Assembly (NCBI GenBank): GCA_002449915.1
Contig: DJXY01000046.1
Coordinates: 1-8,510, forward strand
Direction: 5' to 3'
DNA from: Oribacterium sp. UBA6992
GTDB taxonomy: Bacteria > Bacillota > Clostridia > Lachnospirales > Lachnospiraceae
Length of the DNA stretch: 8,510 nt
Shown here: positions 1 through 5,737 of the stretch, one piece after another
Numbering within the stretch: position 1 is the first letter of the stretch
Layout of the letters: every line of letters starts with the position of its first letter
Made by a program: the position numbers and the translations under genes
The notes under the pieces: generated by a model
Databases searched by the model: none
Told to the model about the DNA's origin: nothing
What the model saw: the letters and a program-made list of their open reading frames with translations, nothing else

Positions 1-22
1 GGTTCAAGTCCTGTTATCCGCA
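1..22 (+). tRNA. 3' end of a tRNA, probably tRNA-Leu (truncated by window edge)
   Basis: Only the last 22 bases are present. They read as a T-loop (TTCAAGT, 3-9), the 3' half of the T-stem (CCTGT, 10-14), the 3' half of the acceptor stem (TATCCGC, 15-21) and an A discriminator (22). G1-G2 would pair with C10-C11. The implied 5' acceptor strand is GCGGATA. GGTTCAAGTCC followed by an A discriminator is common in bacterial tRNA-Leu, which is why I favour leucine, but the anticodon is outside the window and the identity is an inference. No CCA is encoded (a G follows), so it would be added enzymatically. A terminator follows directly, so this is probably the last tRNA of its transcript. Confidence 0.75.
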
Positions 23-33
23 GACTGAAAAGA

Positions 34-88
34 ATGGCTTGAAATCGTGGGAAACGTTGGTTTTCCTAAGGTTTCAAGCTATTTTTTT
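34..88 (+). terminator. Rho-independent terminator of the tRNA transcript
   Basis: A 13-bp stem pairs 34-46 with 70-82 (two G-U pairs) around a loop that can form a small inner GGAAA/TTTCC hairpin. Seven T residues follow at 82-88. It begins 11 bases after the tRNA end and separates the tRNA unit from the nucleoside genes. Confidence 0.85.
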
Positions 89-144
89 ATGTTCATTATG
101 ATATTTGTTTGACATTTTGCAAAGAACTTGAGCGGGCGCATGCT

Positions 145-172
145 TTGCGGTAATGGCGGGATATGATATACT
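145..172 (+). promoter_or_regulatory. Candidate sigma-A promoter for cdd
   Basis: TATACT (167-172) is a good -10 box. A poor -35 (TTGCGG, 145-150) lies 16 bp upstream. Transcription would start near 179, giving a leader of about 60 nt. The perfect TTGACA at 109-114 is too far from this -10 to be its partner. A weak -35 suggests that an activator may be needed or that expression is low. An inverted repeat, GCAAAG (119-124) and CTTTGC (143-148), lies just upstream and partly overlaps this -35. Confidence 0.4.
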
Positions 173-240
173 GTAAATATTCCTTTGGAAAATTTATAAG
201 ATAACAAGATAATTTATAGAATAGAAGAGGTTCCTGTAAC

Positions 241-672
241 ATGGCAGATATAAAAGAACTGATCAGGATTGCATTTGATGCCAGAAAATACTCATATACG
301 CCATATTCACATTTCCGGGTTGGCGCAGCACTGCTTGCATCTGACGGAAAGATTTATCAAGGCTGCAATATTGAGAACGCTTCCTATGGCGCGGCAAATT
401 GTGCAGAACGTACCGCTTTTTTTAAGGCGATCAGCGAGGGCGTCCGTGAATTTGATTCCATAGCCATCGTTGGAGGACCGGAGGATGCCACGGAATTTGA
501 GTATTGCCAGCCGTGCGGTATTTGCAGACAGGTTATGGCTGAGTTTTGCGATCTTGACCATTTCCGCATTATCCTTGCGAGATCGACCGAGGATTACCAG
601 GAGTTTCTATTGCGAGATCTGCTTCCACATGCATTTCTACCGGAGCAGCTGGATTCTGCAAGCCGGAAATAA
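241..672 (+). CDS. cdd: Cytidine deaminase
   Basis: Hydrolytic, zinc-dependent deamination of cytidine and deoxycytidine to uridine and deoxyuridine in cytosolic pyrimidine salvage. The 143-residue length is normal for the small homotetrameric class. The substrate-binding NIENASYG segment is at residues 43-50. The zinc and catalytic motif N-C-A-E has C54 as a ligand and E56 as the proton shuttle. PCGIC supplies C92 and C95, the other two cysteine ligands. The C-terminal LLP-AF-P pattern (128-134) is also typical. The ATG at 241 is preceded by AGAGG (226-230), a modest SD, and the N-terminus aligns with the family (PYSHFRVGAA at 21-30). A 121-bp gap separates it from deoD, so co-transcription is likely but not shown. 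Its product, uridine, is the substrate of Udp encoded two genes downstream. Confidence 0.96.
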   Translation: MADIKELIRIAFDARKYSYTPYSHFRVGAALLASDGKIYQGCNIENASYGAANCAERTAFFKAISEGVREFDSIAIVGGPEDATEFEYCQPCGICRQVMAEFCDLDHFRIILARSTEDYQEFLLRDLLPHAFLPEQLDSASRK

Positions 673-793
673 GATCTATGATCACGGTGCGGTAGTCAAC
701 GGAACAGTAACTTTGACAGAGACACCAACATTAAAAGAAACATAATATATTACATAAACAGAGAAGTGATAAAAGGATTTAGGAGGATTTTTT

Positions 794-1498
794 ATGTCTA
801 CACCACACAATGCAGCAGAAAAAGGCGACATTGCCAAAACGGTCCTGCTTCCGGGAGATCCGCTCCGCGCAAAGTATATTGCGGAAACGTATCTGGAAAA
901 TCCGGTATGCTTTAATACAGTACGAAACATGCTTGGCTATACGGGCATGTATAAAGGCAAGAGAGTATCGGTGATGGGCGGCGGCATGGGCATGCCTTCT
1001 GTAGGAATCTACTCTTATGAGCTCTACAATTTTTACGATGTGGATAATATCATCCGGATCGGTTCTGCCGGAGGACTGCAGGATGATGTGAATGTCATGG
1101 ACATCGTAATTGCACAGGGGGCCTGCACGGATTCCAATTACGCATACCAGTATCAGCTTCCGGGGACGTTTGCGCCCATTGCGGATTTTGATCTTATGGA
1201 GCGGGCGGTTACAGCGGCAAGAAGCATTGGAGCAAACGTTAAGGTTGGTAATGTAGTGTCCGCAGATGTTTTTTATAATAAATTTCCGGATGTGAATAAA
1301 AAGTGGGCTTCTATGGGCGCACTGTGCGTGGAAATGGAGTGCGCGGCACTTTATATGAATGCAGCCTATGCACATAAACACGCACTGGGCATCTTAACGA
1401 TTTCGGATCATTTATTTAAACCGGGTGAACTAACGGCAGAGGAGAGGCAGACAGGCTTCCATCAGATGATGGAGATTGCTTTGGAAACTGCAGAATAA
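794..1498 (+). CDS. deoD: Purine nucleoside phosphorylase, DeoD type
   Basis: Cytosolic, reversible phosphorolysis of purine (deoxy)ribonucleosides to free base and (deoxy)ribose-1-phosphate. At 234 residues it has the usual length of the hexameric bacterial enzyme. Residues matching those of the E. coli enzyme (offset by one) are visible: H5, the LLPGDPLRA loop with G21 and R25, R44, the phosphate-site R88 and S91 in RIGSAGG, the ribose-site VEME (E180, M181, E182), and the catalytic S204-D205 with R218. A strong SD, AGGAGG (781-786), lies 7 bases before the ATG, better than that of cdd, so this is probably the best-translated gene of the block. The stop codon is followed after 9 bases by udp, a paralogue in the same phosphorylase superfamily. 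Confidence 0.96.
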   Translation: MSTPHNAAEKGDIAKTVLLPGDPLRAKYIAETYLENPVCFNTVRNMLGYTGMYKGKRVSVMGGGMGMPSVGIYSYELYNFYDVDNIIRIGSAGGLQDDVNVMDIVIAQGACTDSNYAYQYQLPGTFAPIADFDLMERAVTAARSIGANVKVGNVVSADVFYNKFPDVNKKWASMGALCVEMECAALYMNAAYAHKHALGILTISDHLFKPGELTAEERQTGFHQMMEIALETAE

Positions 1499-1507
1499 GA
1501 GGATACT

Positions 1508-2281
1508 ATGATTAATTATTCTGAAACGAATCGTATGTACCACATTGATGTGGCTCCCGGTGATGTAGGAAAATACGTTATCCTTCCGGGGGATCCCAAA
1601 CGCTGCAGGAAGATTGCAGCTTATTTTGATAATGCGCGCCAGATTGCGGATCATCGCGAATATGTGACATTCACCGGCACTCTCGACGGAGTTCCGGTCA
1701 GTGTGACATCCACAGGCATCGGAGGACCATCCGCATCTATTGCCATGGAGGAGCTTCGTATGTGCGGTGCGGATACCTTTATCCGTGTCGGAACTGCCGG
1801 GGGTATGGATCTGAAGGTACAGAGCGGAGATGTCGTCATTGCCAGCGGTGCGGTCCGGATGGAGGGCACTTCCAAGGAGTATGCGCCGATCGAGTGGCCT
1901 GCGGTTGCTGATTTTGAGGTCGAGACAGCGCTCGTGCAGGCAGCAAAAAACCTTAAGTTCCGATACCATGTTGGTGTGGTAGAGTGTAAGGATGCCTTTT
2001 ACGGACAGCATAAGCCGGAGGAGCTTCCCAATGGTCCGGAGCTCATAAGGAAGTGGAATGCATGGCTTAAGCTTGGATGTAAGGCTTCGGAAATGGAAAG
2101 CGCAGCATTGTTTACTGTGGCCGCCTGCCTGGGTGTACGCTGCGGCAGTGTACTGTTTATTATGTCCAATCAGGAACGAGCCAAGCAGGGACTCCCTAAT
2201 CCGATTGAGCATGATACGGATAAGGCGATCCGGACAGCAATTGAAGCAATCCGTCTTTTGATCCGCCAGGATGCAAAATGA
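1508..2281 (+). CDS. udp: Uridine phosphorylase
   Basis: Phosphorolysis of uridine (and usually deoxyuridine) to uracil and ribose-1-phosphate in the cytosol. The 257 residues show the NP-I phosphorylase pattern: VILPGDPKR near residues 24-32, the STGIGGPS phosphate/ribose loop near 68-75, RVGTAGG near 93-99, AVADFE, and a C-terminal SEMESAAL ribose-binding segment. The shared pattern TGIGGPSxSIAxEEL and PAVADFE points to uridine phosphorylase rather than a second PNP or MTA phosphorylase. The SD is AAGAGG (1497-1502), overlapping the last bases of the deoD stop region, so the two are tightly linked. Its stop codon overlaps the tadA start in ATGA. Together with Cdd it takes cytidine to uracil. 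Confidence 0.92.
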   Translation: MINYSETNRMYHIDVAPGDVGKYVILPGDPKRCRKIAAYFDNARQIADHREYVTFTGTLDGVPVSVTSTGIGGPSASIAMEELRMCGADTFIRVGTAGGMDLKVQSGDVVIASGAVRMEGTSKEYAPIEWPAVADFEVETALVQAAKNLKFRYHVGVVECKDAFYGQHKPEELPNGPELIRKWNAWLKLGCKASEMESAALFTVAACLGVRCGSVLFIMSNQERAKQGLPNPIEHDTDKAIRTAIEAIRLLIRQDAK

Positions 2282-2826
2282 ATAGCGTTACTGAACAGGA
2301 AACCTATATGAAGCAGGCAATCCGTGAGGCGCGTAAGGCGGCGCGGAATGGAGATGTGCCGATTGGCTGTATTATTGTTTATGATGGCAGTGCTCCGCAG
2401 AGTAAGGCGGATATGCATGCTTCAGAGCTTGGCATTACGCCGGGAACTGTGATCGGCAAAGGTTATAATCGGAGAAATAAGGATCATAATGCTTTGATGC
2501 ATGCAGAAATCATTGCCATTCGCAAGGCCTGCAAAAAATTCCAGGACTGGCGGCTGGAGGACTGTACGATGTATGTGACACTGGAGCCCTGTCCGATGTG
2601 TGCAGGAGCGATTGTGCAGGCAAGATTGCCCCGGGTTGTCCTGGGCGCAAGAAATCCCAAGGCAGGCTGCTGCGGATCGGTTATTGATCTTTTGCATCAG
2701 GACAGGCTGAATCATCAGGCGGAAATGACAGAGCATATACTTACAGAAGAATGCCAGGCACTGATGACAGACTTCTTTGCTGTTCTCCGGGAGAAAAAAC
2801 TTAAGAAAATCGAGCAGGGATCATGA
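2278..2826 (+). CDS. tadA: tRNA-specific adenosine deaminase TadA
   Basis: Converts adenosine to inosine at the wobble position (A34) of tRNA-Arg(ACG). The zinc-deaminase core is complete: HAE at 75-77 (H75 ligand, E77 proton shuttle) and PCPMCAGA at 104-111 (C105 and C108 ligands). The N-terminal M-xx-A-(I/L)-xx-A-xxA helix and the C-terminal [12 protein letters not shown] and [15 protein letters not shown] segments are classic TadA. At 182 residues it is longer than the usual 150-165. About 20 extra residues (38-57) separate IIVYDG from VIGKGYNRR, where most TadA proteins have a short turn. The start overlaps the udp stop (ATGA) and the end overlaps thiN the same way, implying translational coupling. 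AGG (2268-2270) serves as SD. This enzyme is normally essential, so the insertion is presumably tolerated. Confidence 0.93.
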   Translation: MNSVTEQETYMKQAIREARKAARNGDVPIGCIIVYDGSAPQSKADMHASELGITPGTVIGKGYNRRNKDHNALMHAEIIAIRKACKKFQDWRLEDCTMYVTLEPCPMCAGAIVQARLPRVVLGARNPKAGCCGSVIDLLHQDRLNHQAEMTEHILTEECQALMTDFFAVLREKKLKKIEQGS

Positions 2827-3551
2827 AAAACAGAAGATGCATCATTGTGGGCGCCGGGGATTTTTACGGCATACCTGTTGAAATCCAGAAGGATGATCTG
2901 GTGATCGCGGCAGATGCGGGATATGAATATTTAAAAGACAGAGGAATACGTCCGGATCTTATTATTGGTGATTTCGATTCCATGCAGGTGAAGGGGGTGA
3001 AGGGTGTTACCGGATCCGTATCTGGTCTCAGTATTTTTGCGGATGCGGAAAAAGCGGAATATATCCATCATCTGAAACACATGGAAATTGATGGTGTGGA
3101 GACCAGGGTGATCAATCCGGTGAAAAATGATCCGGATATGATGGCATGTGTCCGGATCGGACTGGCAGAGGGCTGCCGGGAAATGCATCTTTTAGGAGGA
3201 ACAGGCAAAAGAGTGGATCATAGTATTGCCAATCTGCAGATTCTCGGATTCCTTGCAAGTAAAGGCTGCAGGGGATACCTTTACGGACGGAATCAGGTTA
3301 TTACAGCGATCCGCAATACAAGCGTCTGCTTTTCTGGAACCATGCAGGGGTATCTATCGGTATTTTCACTGACGGATACATCCGAGGGAGTTACAGAGAC
3401 AGGACTAAAATATGTTGTGGAGGACGTAACACTTAATAATCTGACTCCGACCGGGCTCAGCAATGAGTTTGTCGGTACAGAAGCAACTGTCTCTGTGAGA
3501 AACGGGACGCTGCTTCTGGTGTACGAATTACATTCCGCTTCTTGCATGTGA
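2823..3551 (+). CDS. thiN: Thiamine pyrophosphokinase (thiamine diphosphokinase)
   Basis: Transfers pyrophosphate from ATP to thiamine to give thiamine diphosphate, so it completes salvage of imported thiamine. Family motifs in order: AADAGYEYL (29-37), the metal-binding GDFDS (49-53), LLGGTGKRVDHSIANLQ (123-139) with D132-H133, and the thiamine-side GLSNEF (211-216). The 242-residue length exceeds the usual 205-220. The stretch between GDFDS and the next acidic motif is about 50 residues instead of about 27. That motif reads K-N-D-P-D (101-105) where family members usually have K-D-x-T-D. The fold assignment is firm, while full activity is less certain. It is coupled to tadA by an ATGA overlap. 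Clostridial thiN is more often found beside rsgA and rpe than beside nucleoside phosphorylases. The promoter of the downstream RNA overlaps its last codons. Confidence 0.88.
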   Translation: MKNRRCIIVGAGDFYGIPVEIQKDDLVIAADAGYEYLKDRGIRPDLIIGDFDSMQVKGVKGVTGSVSGLSIFADAEKAEYIHHLKHMEIDGVETRVINPVKNDPDMMACVRIGLAEGCREMHLLGGTGKRVDHSIANLQILGFLASKGCRGYLYGRNQVITAIRNTSVCFSGTMQGYLSVFSLTDTSEGVTETGLKYVVEDVTLNNLTPTGLSNEFVGTEATVSVRNGTLLLVYELHSASCM

Positions 3552-3570
3552 ATTTATGCTTTGATATAAT
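3542..3570 (+). promoter_or_regulatory. Strong sigma-A promoter with extended -10, driving the structured RNA
   Basis: The -10 is a perfect TATAAT (3565-3570) preceded by TGa (3562-3564), an extended -10. A partial -35, TTGCAT (3542-3547), lies exactly 17 bp upstream and overlaps the last thiN codons. Initiation is predicted near 3576-3578, exactly where the 5' closing strand GACAGG begins. This is the best-matching promoter in the window, and no ORF with an SD begins soon after it. Confidence 0.8.
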
Positions 3571-3576
3571 CCTTTT

Positions 3577-3772
3577 GACAGGATGCTGCTGGGGCGTTCG
3601 AGGCTGCACAAATTGAACCTACAAATATGACATTCGGGATTCCAATATTTGTGATATTGATACCAGGCCTTCCGCAAGGTTAAGGACGGTAGAGGTACCC
3701 GTGAGGAAACCCACCTAGCTGTTGCTAGGAGTCAAGCGTGCAGTACGGCGTTCTGGTACACCTGTCTTTTTT
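3577..3772 (+). ncRNA. ssrS: Structured non-coding RNA, probable 6S RNA
   Basis: No ORF fills this stretch, yet it has a strong promoter, a U-rich end and extensive pairing. GACAGG (3577-3582) pairs with CCTGTC (3761-3766), closing the whole molecule just before TTTTTT. ATGCTG (3583-3588) can pair with CGGCGT (3746-3751), with G-U pairs. CTGCAC (3604-3609) pairs with GTGCAG (3738-3743). Inside these are hairpins ACAAATAT/ATATTTGT (3621-3628/3645-3652), CCTT/AAGG (3669-3678) and CCTAGC/GCTAGG (3714-3719/3724-3729). A rod of about 190-196 nt with both ends paired, an open middle and a small hairpin on the 3' side of the bubble is the known 6S layout, and E. coli 6S has a comparable CCTTGAA/TTCAAGG hairpin there. 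6S RNA holds the sigma-A holoenzyme by mimicking an open promoter. The RNA call is firm; the 6S name rests on architecture, not a database match. SRP RNA is unlikely because its GGTCAGG...GGAAGGAAGCAG core is absent. Confidence 0.62.
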
Positions 3773-3797
3773 GTTTTTTACTTTCAGAGAACAGGTG
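3759..3797 (+). promoter_or_regulatory. Inverted repeat pairing the RNA 3' strand with the downstream SD
   Basis: CACCTGT (3759-3765) is the exact reverse complement of ACAGGTG (3791-3797), which contains the SD (AGGTGA, 3793-3798) of the permease gene starting at 3802. In a read-through transcript these 7 bp could form a hairpin that hides the SD. The same CCTGTC strand otherwise closes the upstream RNA with GACAGG (3577-3582), so the two pairings exclude each other. I see no separate promoter between the T-tract (3767-3779) and the gene. Regulation is an inference. CACCT naturally resembles the 16S anti-SD, so chance is possible. Confidence 0.4.
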
Positions 3798-3801
3798 AAA
3801 T

Positions 3802-5019
3802 ATGAAGGAGAAATGGAAAGAACAGATCAAGTGGGGGACAATGGTTTTTGTGGTCGCCGCTGCAGTGGTTGCCGTCATATTTGTTTTTGTTAATTTTGCC
3901 AAAATCAGTGGTGCGATAGGGACACTTTTAAAGATTCTCTCACCTATCATATATGGTGCTGTGCTTGCGTATTTATTTTCTCCGATTTACAACCGGCTTC
4001 TGGATGCTTTGAAGCCAAAGCTTAAAAAATATCTGCCACGTGGGGCGGCAGCAAGAAACGTTGCCAAGGGAATCGCAACCTTTCTTGCTGTGCTGCTTCT
4101 GATCATACTGACGGTTGGACTGGTTGCAATGATTATCCCGCAGATCTATACCTCTGTCATGGATCTGGCTGTGACGCTGCCGTCTAATATGGCAGCACTC
4201 TATGCCAATGCAATGCGGGCTCTGGAGGATTATCCGGAGATCCGGGAAGGCGTACGGCAGATGTATGATATGGCATATGACTTTATCACAGGATTTACCC
4301 AGGATACCTTGCTTCCAAACATGCAGAAAATCGTTGCGTCTCTCTCGATCGGGATTTTCAGCATGTTAAACTGGTTTAAAAATATCTTCATCGGTCTCAT
4401 CGTGATGATTTATCTCCTGAATATTAAGGAAGACTTTCTGGGGGCAGCACGCAGGATGATTTATGCGGTTTTGCCAAAGCGTGGAGCTGGTATGCTGATC
4501 CAGGAATTTGAGTATATCAACAAGGTGTTTGGCGGATTCATCATTGGTAAAATTATTGATTCCATCATTATCGGATTCATCTGCTTCTTTGCGCTTTCCG
4601 TCCTGCACATGCCGTATGCAATGCTGGTGTCGGTCATTGTGGGCGTAACAAATGTCATTCCGTTTTTCGGACCATTCATCGGTGCGATTCCCTCCTTTAT
4701 CCTGATCCTGCTCGCAAGCCCGATACAGAGTATTTATTTTCTGATTTTTATCCTGATACTTCAGCAGTTTGATGGGAATATCCTCGGCCCCAAGATCCTC
4801 GGAAATTCTACCGGGCTTTCCAGCTTCTGGGTATTGTTTTCCATCCTCCTGTTTGGAGGGCTGTTCGGCTTTGTCGGTATGATTATCGCGGTTCCGACAT
4901 GGGCAGTTATACTCAATCTCGTCGAGAGGCTTATAAATCTGCTTTTATATCGTAAGGGCATGCCATCCGCCAGGGAGGATTACCTTAAAGATACGGAGAG
5001 CCGCAGGATTGAGCCTTGA
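3802..5019 (+). CDS. AI-2E family transporter (YdiK/PerM/TqsA-like membrane protein)
   Basis: A 405-residue polytopic inner-membrane protein with the usual family length. Hydrophobic segments lie near residues 12-33, 40-60, 91-113, 190-208, 243-268, 272-308 (probably two), 311-322 and 341-375. A long soluble loop (about 115-185) sits between the third and fourth, as in the family. Signatures are FGGFIIGKIIDS (243-254), GVTNVIPFFGP (281-291) and QQFDGNILGPKILG (321-334) followed by TGLSSFWV. Family members include TqsA, linked to AI-2 export, and others that work as Na+/H+ antiporters, so the substrate cannot be read from sequence. SD AGGTGA (3793-3798) precedes the ATG. The gene has no clear promoter of its own and probably depends on read-through from the RNA upstream. 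No convincing terminator follows it. Confidence 0.9.
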   Translation: MKEKWKEQIKWGTMVFVVAAAVVAVIFVFVNFAKISGAIGTLLKILSPIIYGAVLAYLFSPIYNRLLDALKPKLKKYLPRGAAARNVAKGIATFLAVLLLIILTVGLVAMIIPQIYTSVMDLAVTLPSNMAALYANAMRALEDYPEIREGVRQMYDMAYDFITGFTQDTLLPNMQKIVASLSIGIFSMLNWFKNIFIGLIVMIYLLNIKEDFLGAARRMIYAVLPKRGAGMLIQEFEYINKVFGGFIIGKIIDSIIIGFICFFALSVLHMPYAMLVSVIVGVTNVIPFFGPFIGAIPSFILILLASPIQSIYFLIFILILQQFDGNILGPKILGNSTGLSSFWVLFSILLFGGLFGFVGMIIAVPTWAVILNLVERLINLLLYRKGMPSAREDYLKDTESRRIEP

Positions 5020-5092
5020 TCAGGATAAGACAAGTGACATGATGCAGATAGAAATGCAATGCTGTGTGCTTCAACAGAGTCAATAACATTCA

Positions 5093-5120
5093 TTGTAATT
5101 TGCAGATTCTTTTGTATAAT
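5093..5120 (+). promoter_or_regulatory. Sigma-A promoter for the SEC-C/hslO operon
   Basis: A perfect TATAAT (5115-5120) lies 16 bp after TTGTAA (5093-5098, 4 of 6 matches to TTGACA). A start near 5127 gives a leader of about 53 nt that contains the hairpin at 5135-5158. Confidence 0.7.
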
Positions 5121-5134
5121 AGATTCGTATTTCG

Positions 5135-5158
5135 ATAGGGAAGACAGAAATCCCCTAT
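5135..5158 (+). promoter_or_regulatory. Hairpin in the 5' leader of the SEC-C/hslO operon
   Basis: ATAGGG (5135-5140) pairs with CCCTAT (5153-5158), a 6-bp stem with a 12-nt loop, just after the predicted transcription start. An AT-rich stretch rather than a pure T-tract follows, so it is not a good terminator. The SD AAGGAG (5168-5173) lies 9 bases downstream and is not sequestered. It may protect the 5' end or bind a regulator; function is unknown. Confidence 0.4.
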
Positions 5159-5179
5159 TATTATAGTAAGGAGATAATT

Positions 5180-5737
5180 ATGGCAACATTACTGGAAACA
5201 TGGAGAGTACAAGCTTATGGCAACGGACTGACCAAGCCGGAGCAGGAGAAGCTTTGGAATGAATATTTTGCACTGGAAAAGGGCTTTTACGAGGAAGTAC
5301 TTGCTGATTCGACACATGTTTTTGAGGGTACGGTAAAAGAACTGGCGGATCACTTTAAGATTGATGTTTTCCATTTCACAGGTGTTCTGGACGGTATCGA
5401 TGATTCCCTTAAGGGCTATCACAATCCGATCGATACGATGGATGAAAACACAGTGGTTAAGATCGAAATTGATCCGGAGAAGCTGTATTACAACATGGTT
5501 GAGGCAAAGGCAAGCTGGCTCTATAAGCTGCCACAGTGGGACAGTATCCTGACCGAGGAGCGGAGACATGAGCTGTACAGAGAGCAGAAGGCATCCGGCA
5601 CAGTGCGTCGTCAGGGCAAGAAGGTTTATCCTAATGATCCGTGTCCATGCGGCTCCGGTAAGAAGTACAAGAAATGCCATATGAGAATCGATGAGGAGGA
5701 AGCTCTCAAGGCATATGCCAAAGAGGTTAATGCATGA
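5180..5737 (+). CDS. SEC-C motif zinc-binding protein of unknown function
   Basis: A soluble 185-residue protein. The only domain I recognise is the C-terminal SEC-C motif (about 151-167), PNDPCPCGSGKKYKKCH, with zinc ligands C155, C157, C166 and H167. The same motif ends SecA, where it helps bind SecB and ribosomes. Residues 1-150 have no family I recognise. They are acidic, apparently helical, and include a stretch at 51-72 (TVKELADHFKIDVF...) that loosely resembles a helix-turn-helix. No signal peptide or membrane segment is visible. The start is supported by AAGGAG (5168-5173), 6 bases upstream. It overlaps hslO by ATGA and shares its promoter, suggesting a role in protein quality control or stress, but this is an inference. 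Confidence 0.85.
   Translation: MATLLETWRVQAYGNGLTKPEQEKLWNEYFALEKGFYEEVLADSTHVFEGTVKELADHFKIDVFHFTGVLDGIDDSLKGYHNPIDTMDENTVVKIEIDPEKLYYNMVEAKASWLYKLPQWDSILTEERRHELYREQKASGTVRRQGKKVYPNDPCPCGSGKKYKKCHMRIDEEEALKAYAKEVNA

Noticed and set aside
673..793. TTGACA at 713-718 as a promoter for deoD, and a frame running on past the cdd stop to 745
   Set aside because: The nearest -10-like sequence (CATAAT, 741-746) is 22 bp away, too far. The extension follows a frame different from cdd, and Cdd already has its full family length, so no frameshift is implied.
779..1381. 200-codon open frame on the minus strand opposite deoD
   Set aside because: Protein is rich in Cys, His, Arg and Ile with no recognisable domain and lies entirely antisense to a certain gene; a shadow of its codon pattern.
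1430..2212. 260-codon open frame on the minus strand opposite udp
   Set aside because: No domain, skewed composition, fully antisense to the well-supported udp and the end of deoD.
3577..3772. SRP RNA, tmRNA, RNase P RNA or a riboswitch in the thiN downstream region
   Set aside because: The SRP GGTCAGG/GGAAGGAAGCAG core is missing, the length is too short for tmRNA or RNase P RNA, no thiamine-box motif is seen, and the RNA has its own promoter and end, unlike a leader riboswitch.
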